From the NCBI RefSeq assembly GCF_004345245.1, contig NZ_SLUQ01000006.1, positions 248,001 through 312,000 of the forward strand: a stretch of 64,000 nt of DNA, written 5' to 3'. The notes under the pieces were generated by a model. That model was given only the letters and a program-made list of their open reading frames with translations, had not been told where the DNA came from and did no database searches. Positions 1-8,604 of this stretch are shown here, in pieces (position 1 is the stretch's first letter; each line of letters starts with the position of its first letter). The translations under genes and the position numbers were made by a program. The DNA is from Rhizobium sp. BK251. GTDB taxonomy: Bacteria > Pseudomonadota > Alphaproteobacteria > Rhizobiales > Rhizobiaceae.

Positions 1-111
1 CACACCGCCCGCGAGATCATCGACATGGGCGGAAAGATCGCGGATCTTTCCGTCAGCGTCGAGGATACCGGGCTTTTCAGCGCCCGGCTGGCCATATCGA
101 AGAAGTTTCAT
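1..111 (-). CDS. FAH-family hydrolase, N-terminal fragment
   Basis: The gene starts at the ATG complementary to 109-111 and runs off the left edge; 37 residues are visible. They begin MKLLRYGQPG and continue with EKPGILDADGKIRDLSAHV, which is the typical N-terminus of fumarylacetoacetate-hydrolase-family enzymes such as 2,4-diketo-3-deoxy-L-fuconate/rhamnonate hydrolase. A purine-rich ribosome site (GGGAGA) lies just upstream. It is the last visible gene of a minus-strand operon containing a dehydrogenase, a GntR regulator and an FAD oxidase. With the neighbouring SDR it fits the last two steps of a non-phosphorylated deoxy-sugar-acid pathway that gives pyruvate plus a 2-hydroxy acid. The catalytic metal-binding residues lie outside the window, so the substrate is inferred from context. 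Confidence 0.75.
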   Translation of the reverse strand, partial: MKLLRYGQPGAEKPGILDADGKIRDLSAHVDDLAGGV

Positions 112-144
112 GATGTCTCCCTGGTTCTTGCTTTGATCAAGCGG

Positions 145-888
145 TCAGGCGTTCGCCCAGCCGCCGTCGATGACGATGGCGTTTCCGGTCATGAAGGCGG
201 ATTCGTCGCTTGCGAGGTAGACGACGAGGTCGGCCACCTCCTCGGCGGTCCCGAGCCTGCCCATCGGCTGACGGGCGATGAAGGCGGCGCGTGCGGCATC
301 GTAGTCGCCGAGTGCGCGCATGCGGTCCTGCAGCGACGGGCTCTCCACTGTGCCGGGGCAGATGGCGTTCGCCCGGATGCCCTTGCCGATATAGTCGAGC
401 GCCACGGATTTCGTGAGCCCGATGACGGCCGCCTTGGTGGTGCCGTAGATGAACCGGTTCGGCGCTGCGATCACCGTCGAGGCGACCGAGGCCATGTTGA
501 CGATCGTCCCGCCGCCGCGGTCGATCATGCCGGGAAGCAGCGCCCGGATCATGCGGTACATCGCCCTGATGTTCAGGTTGACGGAGAAATCGAAGGCGTC
601 CTCGTCGCAGTCGAGGATAGCGCCGTTGTGGACGAAGCCGGCGCAGTTGAAGAGGATGTCCGGCGCCGTGATCGAGGCCGCGAATTCCTTGATCGCTTCC
701 GGATTGAGCACGTCGAGGCGGCGCGTCGTGACGCCTGCCACCTCGTTCAGCGTGGCGAGCTTCGCCTCGTCGATATCGGTTGCGATCACGTTCGCCCCTT
801 CTCGCACAAATGCGAGGACGGACGCCCGACCCATTCCCTGACCTGCAGCCGTGATGACCGCAGTCTTTCCCTTGAGCCTTCCTGTCAT
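145..888 (-). CDS. SDR-family NAD(P)-dependent dehydrogenase
   Basis: This is a 247-residue classical short-chain dehydrogenase. The N-terminal Rossmann motif TAAGQGMGRA is the TGxxxGxG variant that follows KGKTAVI. FNCAG is in the NNAG position, a serine lies in NMASVAS, and YGTTK is the catalytic YxxxK; GRLGTAEEVADLVVYLASDES is the usual C-terminal segment. Overall it resembles 2-keto-3-deoxy-L-fuconate 4-dehydrogenase and the BDH2-like group. It sits 33 bp upstream of the FAH-family gene, and a dehydrogenase of this kind would supply the diketo substrate of that hydrolase. The exact sugar acid cannot be read from sequence. The start ATG at 888 is the conserved MTGRLKGKTAV. Confidence 0.85.
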   Translation of the reverse strand: MTGRLKGKTAVITAAGQGMGRASVLAFVREGANVIATDIDEAKLATLNEVAGVTTRRLDVLNPEAIKEFAASITAPDILFNCAGFVHNGAILDCDEDAFDFSVNLNIRAMYRMIRALLPGMIDRGGGTIVNMASVASTVIAAPNRFIYGTTKAAVIGLTKSVALDYIGKGIRANAICPGTVESPSLQDRMRALGDYDAARAAFIARQPMGRLGTAEEVADLVVYLASDESAFMTGNAIVIDGGWANA

Positions 889-937
889 AACCGTCTTTTT
901 CCTTGGATTGTTGCCCGTATCTTATGGAAGTCGTCGC

Positions 938-1666
938 TCAGGGCAAGGCCCGACCACCGTCGTCCGGCAATCCGACGCGGTGCGCCGCTCCTGCCAGATG
1001 CTGCAGCATGGCGGCCCGCGCCGCCTCGGCATTTCCCGCCTCGACTGCGGCAAGGATCCGGTCGTGTTCACCGAGCGTGATGCTCGCCATGTCGTCCGAG
1101 CCCTGCCGGTTGCCTGCCGCCAATATGCTCTCGCGGACGCGCTCGGAGACGAAGAGGAGAAACTGCACCATGTAGATGTTGCGCGTGGCAGCGGCGATCG
1201 TGCGGTGGAATTCGACATCCGCCTTCAGCCAGTTGACACTGCCATACGGTGCCTCCCGCATGACCGCGAGCGCCGAGCGCATGGCCTCCAGATCCTCGAT
1301 GCTTCGCCGTTCGGCAGCTATGCCCGCTGCCTGCACCTCGAGGATGCCACGCAGTTCGAAGAGGCTCTGGAAGGCGTCTACCTGCAGGAGCGTGTCGTTA
1401 TCGATCGTCAGCACCGTCGAGTTGGGCACATCGGCCACGAAGGCGCCGCGACCCTGCTGCGACCAGATCCGCCCCTCGGAGCGCAAGCGCGCGATCGCCT
1501 CACGCACGACGTTGCGGCTTACCCCGAAGGTCTGGGCAAGCGCCTGCTCCGTTGGCAGCTGGTCACCGGGCTTCAGCCGGCCCTGTGCGATCTCGCGCGA
1601 GATGGAGCTCGCCACCAGGGTGGAAAGATGCGGGCCGCGATTGACCTTGTCGAGTTTCAGCGTCAT
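938..1666 (-). CDS. GntR-family (FadR/FCD) transcriptional regulator
   Basis: This is a 242-residue regulator with a winged-helix N-terminus (about residues 15-80: SISREIAQGRLKPGDQLPTE followed by LAQTFGVSRNVVREAIARLRSEG). A helical FCD-type ligand domain (about 90-225) includes ELRGILEVQAAGIAA and a metal-type histidine in DVEFHRTIAAAT. FCD regulators usually sense sugar acids or other small organic acids. The gene lies inside the operon it probably controls, 3 bp after the FAD oxidase stop and ahead of the SDR gene. Two candidate operators of the TNGTNNNACNA class lie near both local minus-strand operons (3171-3181 and 8605-8615). Confidence 0.88.
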   Translation of the reverse strand: MTLKLDKVNRGPHLSTLVASSISREIAQGRLKPGDQLPTEQALAQTFGVSRNVVREAIARLRSEGRIWSQQGRGAFVADVPNSTVLTIDNDTLLQVDAFQSLFELRGILEVQAAGIAAERRSIEDLEAMRSALAVMREAPYGSVNWLKADVEFHRTIAAATRNIYMVQFLLFVSERVRESILAAGNRQGSDDMASITLGEHDRILAAVEAGNAEAARAAMLQHLAGAAHRVGLPDDGGRALP

Positions 1667-1669
1667 TGC

Positions 1670-3115
1670 TCACCTATAGCCCGACCCGGGACGGGACGCC
1701 ATGATCCGCCCATCGCTCAGAATATGCGAAGGGTCAAGCGCATCCTTGATCCGCCCGAACAGATCCAGCGAAACTTCGTCAATCCGGTCCAGGAAAGCCT
1801 TCTGCTTGACGCGTCCGATGCCGTGCTCGGCGCTGATGGAGCCACCCGAACGGTCCAGCGCCTCGAAGATAACCTTCTCGGTCTCGTGAAACAGGGCCAC
1901 GACCGCCTCCGGCCCCATGCCTTCCGGCGGCACGATATTCAGATGCACGTTCCCGTCCCCGACATGGCCATAGGTGACGGCAAGCGCCTCCGGATGGCTC
2001 TTCTCCAGGGAGGAAAGCGCGTCGGTAACGAAATCGGCAAGCCCGGAGATCGGCACCGAGACGTCGGTGCGCAGGTATCGGCCTCCCCTTCCCTGCGCTT
2101 CCACCATCGTCTCGCGCAGGAGCCAGAGCTTTTCGGCCTGGGCGCGGCTTGCGGCAACGACACCGTCCATGACGAGGTCATCGGCACCCGCGAGGAAGTC
2201 CTGGAGGATCGACGCCAGATCGACGCGCCCGCCGGCCGAGGCCTCGATCAACACGTAGACCGGGTAGACATCGCCCAAGGGATCCTTGAGGTCGTCGCGG
2301 GCATGGAGCGCGATGTCAATGCCGACGCGCAGGATGAGTTCGAAGGCGGTCAGAAGATCGCTGCATTCGCGACGAGCGCGTGCATAGAGCGCCATTGCGT
2401 CCTCGACGGAGCGCAGGCCGACCAGAGCCGTCTCCACCTGCGTCGGTCGCGGAAAGAGCTTGAGCGCAGCCGCCGTGATAATGCCGAGCGTGCCTTCGCT
2501 GCCGATGAAAAGTTGTTTCAGGTCATAACCGCGATTGTCCTTGCGCAGCATCTTCAGCCCGTTCCAGATGCGGCCATCGGCAAGCACCACTTCCAGGCCG
2601 AGCACGAGATCCCGCGTCATGCCATAGCGCAACACGTTGAAGCCGCCAGCATTGGTCGCCACATTGCCGCCGATACGGCAGCTTCCCTGCGCGCCGAAGG
2701 TGATCGGCAGCAGACAATCCTCGGCTTCCGCCCGGTTCTTGGCATCCTCGAGAATGCAGCCGGCCTCCACCACCATTGCGAAATCGACGGCGCTGATCGA
2801 GCGCACCTTGTTCATGCGCTCCAGCGAGACGACCACCTCGCCGCCATGAATGGCGGCGACCGCTGCGCCCACCAGGCCGGTCAGCCCGCCCTGCGGCACG
2901 ACGGGTATGCCTTCGCGATAGCAGCAGCGCATGAGCGCCGAGACCTCGTCCGTGCTGCGCGGCCGGGCAACCGCGAGCGGCCTGCCGAAATGATCCCCGG
3001 ACCAGTCCCGGCTGTAGCGGGCGAGATCCTCGTCGGCGGTAAGCAGAACATCCTCCGGAAGTGCCGCGGCGAGCGCCGCTAGCCACTTTGCGTTAGGGGG
3101 AGGAACGGCATTCAT
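1670..3115 (-). CDS. FAD-linked oxidase, GlcD / D-2-hydroxyacid dehydrogenase type
   Basis: This 481-residue flavoprotein belongs to the VAO/PCMH family. The FAD-binding region (about residues 30-210) includes ARPRSTDEVSALMRCCYREG, VPQGGLTGLVGAAV and NVATNAGGFNVLRYGMTRD. The C-terminal FAD-oxidase domain has the conserved YGHVGDGNVHLNI and GSISAEHGIGRVK near its end. The family oxidises D-2-hydroxy acids such as D-lactate, glycolate or D-2-hydroxyglutarate, passing electrons to a carrier. A TTG one codon earlier is possible, but the ATG at 3115 has a GGAGAG ribosome site. It is the first gene of the operon with the GntR, SDR and FAH genes, so it may process the hydroxy acid released by the pathway. 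Confidence 0.85.
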   Translation of the reverse strand: MNAVPPPNAKWLAALAAALPEDVLLTADEDLARYSRDWSGDHFGRPLAVARPRSTDEVSALMRCCYREGIPVVPQGGLTGLVGAAVAAIHGGEVVVSLERMNKVRSISAVDFAMVVEAGCILEDAKNRAEAEDCLLPITFGAQGSCRIGGNVATNAGGFNVLRYGMTRDLVLGLEVVLADGRIWNGLKMLRKDNRGYDLKQLFIGSEGTLGIITAAALKLFPRPTQVETALVGLRSVEDAMALYARARRECSDLLTAFELILRVGIDIALHARDDLKDPLGDVYPVYVLIEASAGGRVDLASILQDFLAGADDLVMDGVVAASRAQAEKLWLLRETMVEAQGRGGRYLRTDVSVPISGLADFVTDALSSLEKSHPEALAVTYGHVGDGNVHLNIVPPEGMGPEAVVALFHETEKVIFEALDRSGGSISAEHGIGRVKQKAFLDRIDEVSLDLFGRIKDALDPSHILSDGRIMASRPGSGYR

Positions 3116-3170
3116 CAATTGGCTCTCCGACGGGATTCAAAACGACTGGACAACTAACCCCGTTGCATGG

Positions 3171-3181
3171 TTATCATACAA
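3171..3181. promoter_or_regulatory. Candidate GntR/FadR-type operator
   Basis: The plus strand reads TTATCATACAA, whose complement TTGTATGATAA differs at two positions from the perfect TTGTACGACAA at 8605. The site lies in the divergent region between the FAD-oxidase operon and the VOC gene at 3275. FadR-subfamily GntR proteins bind TNGTNNNACNA-like sequences, so autoregulation by the GntR protein at 938-1666 is a reasonable inference. Binding is not proven. Confidence 0.45.
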
Positions 3182-3274
3182 CAATGATTTTGAACATCAA
3201 GAGCGGCGGGCCTTTCCACAAACCGCCGATAGCGAAAAATCAGATTGAAAAACGATAACTTGGAGGAAGGTCGC

Positions 3275-3691
3275 ATGAGCGGCACTCAGGACAAATTCCG
3301 CATGATGCACACGATGATCCGGGTCTTTGACCTGGACAAGTCGATCAAGTTCTACACGGAACAGCTCGGCATGAAGCTCCTGCGCAAGGACGAGTACCCC
3401 GAAGGCAAGTTCACGCTCGCCTTTGTCGGCTACGGTCCGGAGGAAAACAACACGGTCGTCGAACTCACCTACAACTGGGACCAGGAAAAGCCCTATGAGA
3501 TCGGCAGCGGCTTCGGCCATCTGGCGCTCGGCGTCAACGACATCTATGCCGTGTGCAGCGCGCTGGAGAAGCAGGGTGCGCGCATTCCGCGCCCGCCGGG
3601 GCCGATGAAGCACGGCACCACGCATATCGCCTTCATCGAGGACCCTGATGGCTACAAGATCGAGTTGATCGGCCTCGACACCATGCGGTGA
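3275..3691 (+). CDS. gloA: VOC-family protein, lactoylglutathione lyase (glyoxalase I) type
   Basis: This 138-residue protein has the glyoxalase I pattern. MHTMIRVFDLDKSIKFY is the first beta-alpha unit with the metal histidine (about residue 11-12). ELTYNW supplies a glutamate, GFGHLALGVNDI a second histidine, and IEDPDGYKIELI the C-terminal glutamate. These are the His/Glu/His/Glu metal ligands of GloA. The reaction would be conversion of the methylglyoxal-glutathione hemithioacetal to S-lactoylglutathione. The start at 3275 has a strong ribosome site (TTGGAGGAAGG). It is divergent from the catabolic operon, whose sugar breakdown could generate methylglyoxal or lactaldehyde. Confidence 0.87.
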   Translation: MSGTQDKFRMMHTMIRVFDLDKSIKFYTEQLGMKLLRKDEYPEGKFTLAFVGYGPEENNTVVELTYNWDQEKPYEIGSGFGHLALGVNDIYAVCSALEKQGARIPRPPGPMKHGTTHIAFIEDPDGYKIELIGLDTMR

Positions 3692-3728
3692 CATTCGCCT
3701 CCCCCTTCCGCCTGACGGAAGGCGGGAG

Positions 3729-3776
3729 AAAAAAGACCGGCGCCGCATGGCAGGAGCTTTTCTGCTGTGCGGCGCC
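3729..3776 (-). terminator. Rho-independent terminator of the ribose-type ABC operon
   Basis: Read on the minus strand, a 9-bp stem (GGCGCCGCA / TGCGGCGCC, 3739-3747 with 3768-3776) is followed after GGTC by six T residues (3729-3734). It lies 26 bp beyond the stop of the permease gene at 3802, between two converging genes. A second long hairpin at about 3696-3726 on the same stretch has no T tract. Confidence 0.7.
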
Positions 3777-3801
3777 TTCAAGGTCCTGGGAGTAAACGCT
3801 G

Positions 3802-4770
3802 TCACTTTATGATCGCAATCTTGCTTCGATCGATGGTGATCGCGACGGCGATGATCAAAACAGCGCCGAAGACGACATTTTCCGCGAAAATATTGATGCC
3901 GACGAAGGTCATGCCGATGCGCACGATCGAGATGATCAGCGCGCCGACTGCCGTTCGTCCAACCCCGCCAAGGCCGCCGGTGATCGCCGTCCCGCCGACG
4001 ATGACGGCGGCGATGGCCGGCAGCAGCAGCTGGTTTGCAAGGCTCGGCGACCCGCTGGAGAGGCGTGCGGCGAGGATGACGCCCGCGATCGCCGCAAGCG
4101 TTCCCGAAATGATGAAGGCGATGATCTTGGTGCGATCGACATTGATGCCGGCCGCCAACGCCGCCGGCTCGCCGGCGCCGACCGCAAGGCAGTGGCGCCC
4201 GAAGCGCGTGTAACGCAGGATGAGGAAGCTCGCGAGGCCGACGACGGCGGCAATCAGTGCCACGACGGGCACGCCGGAAACGGTCCCGTTGATCCAGTTG
4301 GTCGCGAGCCGGCCACCCTCCTCGATGGTGATCGCGCGCCCCTGCGCCGTCCACAACGCCATGCCGGCAACGACGCCGCCGGTTGCCAGCGTTGCGACGA
4401 AGGACGGCACCTTGAGGCGCACATGCACATAGCCTGAGACGAGGCCGAAGACGACGCCGGCAGCGATCGCCACCGGAAAGGCGGCAAAACCCAGTGACGG
4501 CAGGAGCTGCGCCAGGATCACGCTTGCAAGCGAGGCGACAGCCTGGATCGAAAGATCGATACCGCCGACGAGGATGACGAAGGTCACGCCCGTCGCCAGA
4601 ATGAAGAGCACGGCCGTGTTGGCGAGCAGCAGCGCCAGCGTCTCGCCCGTCAGAAAACCCGGCGAGGCGATCTCGATGATGACGATCAGGACGACAAGCA
4701 GTGCCGGCGGAATGAAGCCGCGCGCCCAGCCGGCCGGCAGCTGCGATGCAAGGTTGGAAAGATAATTCAT
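3802..4770 (-). CDS. Sugar ABC transporter permease (RbsC/BPD_transp_2 type)
   Basis: This 322-residue integral membrane protein has about eight to ten hydrophobic segments, for example LLVVLIVIIEIASPGFLTGE and LFILATGVTFVILVGGIDLS. The phrase GGIDLSIQAVASLASV and the late segment AIAAVIVGGTAITGGLGG are hallmarks of ribose/xylose/AI-2 class permeases. It is the last gene of the four-gene importer and ends at a terminator. The operon has two different permeases, so the channel is probably a heterodimer. Substrate is unknown; the neighbours suggest a sugar or polyol. Confidence 0.9.
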   Translation of the reverse strand: MNYLSNLASQLPAGWARGFIPPALLVVLIVIIEIASPGFLTGETLALLLANTAVLFILATGVTFVILVGGIDLSIQAVASLASVILAQLLPSLGFAAFPVAIAAGVVFGLVSGYVHVRLKVPSFVATLATGGVVAGMALWTAQGRAITIEEGGRLATNWINGTVSGVPVVALIAAVVGLASFLILRYTRFGRHCLAVGAGEPAALAAGINVDRTKIIAFIISGTLAAIAGVILAARLSSGSPSLANQLLLPAIAAVIVGGTAITGGLGGVGRTAVGALIISIVRIGMTFVGINIFAENVVFGAVLIIAVAITIDRSKIAIIK

Positions 4771-4780
4771 CGCCGCCTCC

Positions 4781-6283
4781 TCAAACCATGGCCCGCAACA
4801 GGTCGACTTGGTCGGGCTTGGCGCCCGGCTCTGCGTCGAAGCGCGCGGTCACCTCGCCGTCGCGCATGACGAGCACGCGATGCGACAGGCCGATCGTCTC
4901 CTCCAGCGTGTCGGAGATCAGAAGGATCGCCACCCCCTGATCGGAAAGGTCGCGTACCAGCTCGTAGACCTCCTCCTTGGCGCCGACGTCGAGCCCGCGC
5001 GTCGGGTGGTCGAGGATGAGGATGCGAGAGCCCGCCGTCATCCAGCGGGCGAGCACCACCTTCTGCTGGTTGCCTCCGGAAAGCTTGCGGCAGGCGATGT
5101 CAGGTCCCGGCGCCTTGATCCTCAACCTCTTGATCCAGTCGGCAGCAAGCCGGCGCTCGCGCCCATAGTTGATCGCACCATGCCTCATGACGCAGGAAAG
5201 ATCGGCAAGCGTGATGTTCTCCGCGATCGACAGGAACATCACCAGTCCCTCGACGCGCCGCTCGCGCGGGATGTAGCCGATGCTGCGGCGGACCGCCTGT
5301 TCCGGCGCGGTGAAGCGCACCTGCTCGCCGCCAATCTTCAGCGTACCCTCGCCATGTGGCAGGAAGCCGCCGATCGCCCGCGTCACCTCCTCGCGGCCGG
5401 AACCGACAACGCCCGCGATGCCGACGATCTCACCGGCGCGGATTTTCAGGTCCACATGGCGGAAGGCGCCGGGAATGCCGAGATTGGAGGCCTCGAGCAC
5501 GACCTCGCTCCGGGGCGCCATCTGCCGTGCCTCCTTGTAGTATTCGGTGTGCAGTCCGCGACCGACCATGATCTCGTGCAGCTGCGGAGCGGTCACGTCA
5601 GCGGCGCGATGCTGGGCGACGACCTCGCCGTCCTTCATCGTATAGACACGGTCGGAAATCCTCAGCACCTCGTCCAGCCGGTGCGAGACGAAGACGAAGC
5701 TCGCCCGCGATTTCAGCGAGCGCACGCGCGCAAAGAGGATGTCGATATCCGAGGCACTGAGTACCGATGTCGGTTCGTCGAGCAGGATGACGAGCGGCCG
5801 CGACACACTCTCCTCCAGCGTCAGCGCCTTGGCGAGCTCCACCATCTGGCGCGCGGCGAAGGTAAGCTCCGACGTACGCGCGGTGACGTCGATATCGACG
5901 CCGATCTTGGCGAGCTGCCGGCGCGAGGCTTCGTGCATCGCCTTCCAGTTGACGAGCCCCATGCGGGCGAACTGCTGTTCCTGGCCGAGGTAAATGTTTT
6001 CGGCGACCGAGAGGTTGAGCAGCAGCGACTGCTCCTGGAACACCATGCCGATGCCATGGCTGGCAGCGTCGCGCGCGCTCCTGAGCTTCAGCGGTTCGCC
6101 GTCGAGCGTCAGTGTGCCGGAATCGGGCCGGTGCGTCCCGGCAAGGACGCGCATCAGCGTCGACTTTCCAGCGCCATTCTCGCCGATCAGGCCGACAACC
6201 TCGTTCGGCCGGATCTCGATGTCGACGTTCTTCAGCGCCTTGACGCCGACGAAGGATTTGGTGATGCCTCTGGCTGCAAGCAT
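4781..6283 (-). CDS. Sugar ABC transporter ATP-binding protein (RbsA/MglA type, two cassettes)
   Basis: This 500-residue protein has two fused ABC domains. The N-terminal cassette has Walker A GENGAGKST (about residues 35-43), a weak signature around ELTFAARQMVELAKAL, and Walker B VILLDEPTSVL. The C-terminal cassette has a degenerate Walker A (GVVGSGREEV), signature LSGGNQQKVVLARW and Walker B-like ILILDHPTRGLDVG. This asymmetry is normal for the carbohydrate uptake transporter-2 family. It energises the two permeases encoded on each side. The length matches the family (about 500 residues). Confidence 0.93.
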   Translation of the reverse strand: MLAARGITKSFVGVKALKNVDIEIRPNEVVGLIGENGAGKSTLMRVLAGTHRPDSGTLTLDGEPLKLRSARDAASHGIGMVFQEQSLLLNLSVAENIYLGQEQQFARMGLVNWKAMHEASRRQLAKIGVDIDVTARTSELTFAARQMVELAKALTLEESVSRPLVILLDEPTSVLSASDIDILFARVRSLKSRASFVFVSHRLDEVLRISDRVYTMKDGEVVAQHRAADVTAPQLHEIMVGRGLHTEYYKEARQMAPRSEVVLEASNLGIPGAFRHVDLKIRAGEIVGIAGVVGSGREEVTRAIGGFLPHGEGTLKIGGEQVRFTAPEQAVRRSIGYIPRERRVEGLVMFLSIAENITLADLSCVMRHGAINYGRERRLAADWIKRLRIKAPGPDIACRKLSGGNQQKVVLARWMTAGSRILILDHPTRGLDVGAKEEVYELVRDLSDQGVAILLISDTLEETIGLSHRVLVMRDGEVTARFDAEPGAKPDQVDLLRAMV

Positions 6284-6290
6284 GGCCGCC

Positions 6291-7331
6291 TCACTTGACG
6301 ATCTTGAGGTGGATGCGGTCGAGCGACAGCGCGACGGCGGCGATGATCAGCAGCCCCTGCACGGTCTGCTGTATGTAGGGCGAGATGCCGAGCAGGATCA
6401 TGCCGTTTGCAAGCACCGTCACGATGAGGACACCGACCAGCGTGTTGAGCACACCACCCTCGCCGCCCGTCAGTGCCGTTCCGCCGACGACGACCGCTGT
6501 CACTGCCGCAAACAGCCTGCCGTCCGCGATCACCGCGTTCGACTGGCCGAGCTGGGCCGCGGCGAGCACGCCGGCCACCCCGAAGAAGAAACCGGCGAGC
6601 CCGAAGGCGGCAATACGCACGCGCTTCGGATTGACGCCGGAGAGTTCCGCCACGTCCTCGCCGCCGCCGAGCGCGACGATGTGGCGACCGAGCCGCGTGT
6701 GATACTGGATGACCGCGGCCACGGCGAAGGCGGCAAGCGCCACCCAGACAGCGAGCGGGAAGCCGAGAAAACGGGAAAGCGCCAGTGCGCGGAGCTCCGG
6801 ATCCATCAGCCGCACGGCTGAACCGCCAAGCATGTAGACAGAAATGCCGAGACCTATGAACCACATGCCGAGCGTCGCCATGAACGACGGGATGCGCAAG
6901 GTCGTCTGCAGGATGCCGTTGGCGAGGCCCATCACCGTGGCGGCTGCGACCGATGCCAGCACCGCGAGCCAGCCATAATCATGCGCGTTGCTGTCGTTTG
7001 CGGCCAGCAGCACCAGCACCATGGCCGCGACCGAAAGCGTGCCCTCGACGGAAAGATCGATGCTGCCCATGAGGATGATGAAGGTCATGCCCATCGCAAG
7101 CGTCAGCGGAACGGCCGCAGAATTGGCGATGCGCACCAGGTTTCGCGGCTCGATGAAGTTCGGATTGGCGATGCTGATCAATATGCACAAGACGATGAGC
7201 ACGACGAGCGGCGCAAAGGCGCGCCAACGGCCGAGTGCTGCCCCGCGAAAACTCCGGGCCACAAATGCTTCCATTACACTGGTCCGCTGCATGTTCGAAA
7301 CGGGCTTCACCGGTTGGGAGACATCAGACAA
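6291..7331 (-). CDS. Sugar ABC transporter permease (RbsC type)
   Basis: This 346-residue permease of the ribose type has an N-terminal extension of about 35 residues before the first membrane segment (APLVVLIVLCILISIANPNF). Family phrases are MGMTFIILMGSIDLSVEGTLS and TAVVVGGTALTGGEGGVLNTLVG. It is 7 bp upstream of the ATPase gene and is clearly a paralogue of the second permease in the same operon. A strong GC hairpin separates it from the upstream binding-protein gene, a common device for making more binding protein than membrane components. Confidence 0.9.
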   Translation of the reverse strand: MSDVSQPVKPVSNMQRTSVMEAFVARSFRGAALGRWRAFAPLVVLIVLCILISIANPNFIEPRNLVRIANSAAVPLTLAMGMTFIILMGSIDLSVEGTLSVAAMVLVLLAANDSNAHDYGWLAVLASVAAATVMGLANGILQTTLRIPSFMATLGMWFIGLGISVYMLGGSAVRLMDPELRALALSRFLGFPLAVWVALAAFAVAAVIQYHTRLGRHIVALGGGEDVAELSGVNPKRVRIAAFGLAGFFFGVAGVLAAAQLGQSNAVIADGRLFAAVTAVVVGGTALTGGEGGVLNTLVGVLIVTVLANGMILLGISPYIQQTVQGLLIIAAVALSLDRIHLKIVK

Positions 7332-7362
7332 GAGAATACACCTCCGCGTCCTGACGGGAACC

Positions 7363-7390
7363 CGCCGGCGGCATGGGTTTGCCGCCGGCG
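7363..7390 (-). other. Intercistronic GC hairpin after the binding-protein gene
   Basis: A perfect 10-bp stem, CGCCGGCGGC (7363-7372) with GCCGCCGGCG (7381-7390), encloses an 8-base loop. It lies in the 102-bp gap between the solute-binding-protein stop (7434) and the permease start (7331). There is no T run on the minus strand, so it is more likely an mRNA-stabilising or attenuating hairpin than a full terminator. Confidence 0.55.
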
Positions 7391-7433
7391 TTCACGGTGG
7401 CATGGCACCGCCATGCCTCGGGGGAGGAGCCGA

Positions 7434-8516
7434 CTAGACGCGGATCGGGCCGACGACGCGGCCCCAGAGGTCGTTCCAGTCGAGCGTCGGCTGCGCTTCG
7501 ACATTGGTCTTGTAGTATTCCTCGACGTTGTCCTTGGAAATCAGGACGACCTCGCCATAGAACTCGCGATGGTCGGCGGGCTCTGTCGTCGGATCAAACT
7601 TCTTCATCAGCGCGTTGTAACCGATGGCAAGTCCCATGCCGCCCTGCCAGAAGGGATCGGAGGTGACGGTGCAGGCGAATTCGCCGTTGCGCACCGCATC
7701 GACCGCCGACTTGATGCCGTCGATGCCGACGATCGGCACCTTGCCCGCGAGATTTTCGGCGCGAAGCGCTTCCAGCGCGCCCGTGCCCATATCGTCGTTT
7801 GCCGCCCAGATGCCCTTGATATCGTCACCGAAGCGGGTCAGCAGGTTCGAGGTCAGGTCAAAGGCCTCGGTCGATTTCCAGTTGGCGACCTGGAAGTCGA
7901 GAAGCTTGATGTTCGGGTTCGCGGCCAGCGCCTGGTCGAGGCCCTTCTTGCGCTCGATTGCCGCCGTCGTCGAGATCATGCCGCCGAGAGCAATGATGCC
8001 GCCCGAACCGCCGATCGACTTGAACAGGATCTCGGCAATCTGCTTGCCGCTGGCTATACCGTCGAACTCGATATGCGAGACGTAGTTCGGATTGAAGTCC
8101 GTGGGATGCAGGTCTGCGGGCTTGTTCCACTGCGTCACGACATAGGCACCTGCCGCCTTGCAGGCCTCGACGATCGGCCGGGCGTCCGGCGTGTCGTTCG
8201 GGTCGGAATTCAACACCATGTTGCCGCCGGTCTTGGCCAGCATCGCCTTGATGTCGGCTATACCCTTTTCGCTGTTGCCTTCGGAAACAAGCGTCACGTG
8301 CTCGAGCCCGACCGACTTGGCATAGGCCTCGGCCCCGGTCTTCCAGACAGCATGATAAGGGTTGGAAAGCGAGCGGATCGACGTGACCAGCGTTGGCGGA
8401 TTCTGCGCGAAAAGCTTCCTAGGCATGGCCGCAACGGCAAGGCCGGTCGCCGCACCTGTCAGAAATGTCCGGCGGTCCACCCGCGCCGCATGCGATAAAT
8501 CAATTCTGCCGTTCAT
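7434..8516 (-). CDS. Sugar ABC transporter substrate-binding protein (periplasmic-binding-protein-like I)
   Basis: This 360-residue binding protein of the ribose/galactose type has a twin-arginine-like signal near the N-terminus (DRRTFLTGAATGLAVAAMP, then FAQ). The mature part shows SNPYHAVWKTGAEAYAKSVG, NSDPNDTPDARPIVEACKAAG, WAANDDMGTGALEALRAENL and VPIVGIDGIKSAVDAV, which are family landmarks. The ATG at 8516 was chosen because GGGAGGACTTGGG sits upstream; an upstream in-frame ATG at 8579 would add a non-signal-like leader. First gene of the importer operon, with a perfect GntR-like operator at 8605-8615 in front. The ligand is unknown. Confidence 0.9.
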   Translation of the reverse strand: MNGRIDLSHAARVDRRTFLTGAATGLAVAAMPRKLFAQNPPTLVTSIRSLSNPYHAVWKTGAEAYAKSVGLEHVTLVSEGNSEKGIADIKAMLAKTGGNMVLNSDPNDTPDARPIVEACKAAGAYVVTQWNKPADLHPTDFNPNYVSHIEFDGIASGKQIAEILFKSIGGSGGIIALGGMISTTAAIERKKGLDQALAANPNIKLLDFQVANWKSTEAFDLTSNLLTRFGDDIKGIWAANDDMGTGALEALRAENLAGKVPIVGIDGIKSAVDAVRNGEFACTVTSDPFWQGGMGLAIGYNALMKKFDPTTEPADHREFYGEVVLISKDNVEEYYKTNVEAQPTLDWNDLWGRVVGPIRV

Positions 8517-8604
8517 CCCAAGTCCTCCCGTTGGATTCACGTCTGCCGACAGCCACCCTCCACCGGTGCCCGTCGCCAATTCTCAAAGCCTATACCTTTC
8601 TCTG

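Noticed and set aside
851-3082. A 743-codon plus-strand open frame opposite the GntR and FAD-oxidase genes
   Set aside because: It is the complement of well-supported genes in high-GC DNA; its product is Arg/His/Asp-rich without any domain.
3696-3726. 12-bp hairpin after the VOC/glyoxalase gene as its terminator
   Set aside because: On the plus strand it is followed by A residues rather than T residues, so it is not a canonical terminator for that gene.
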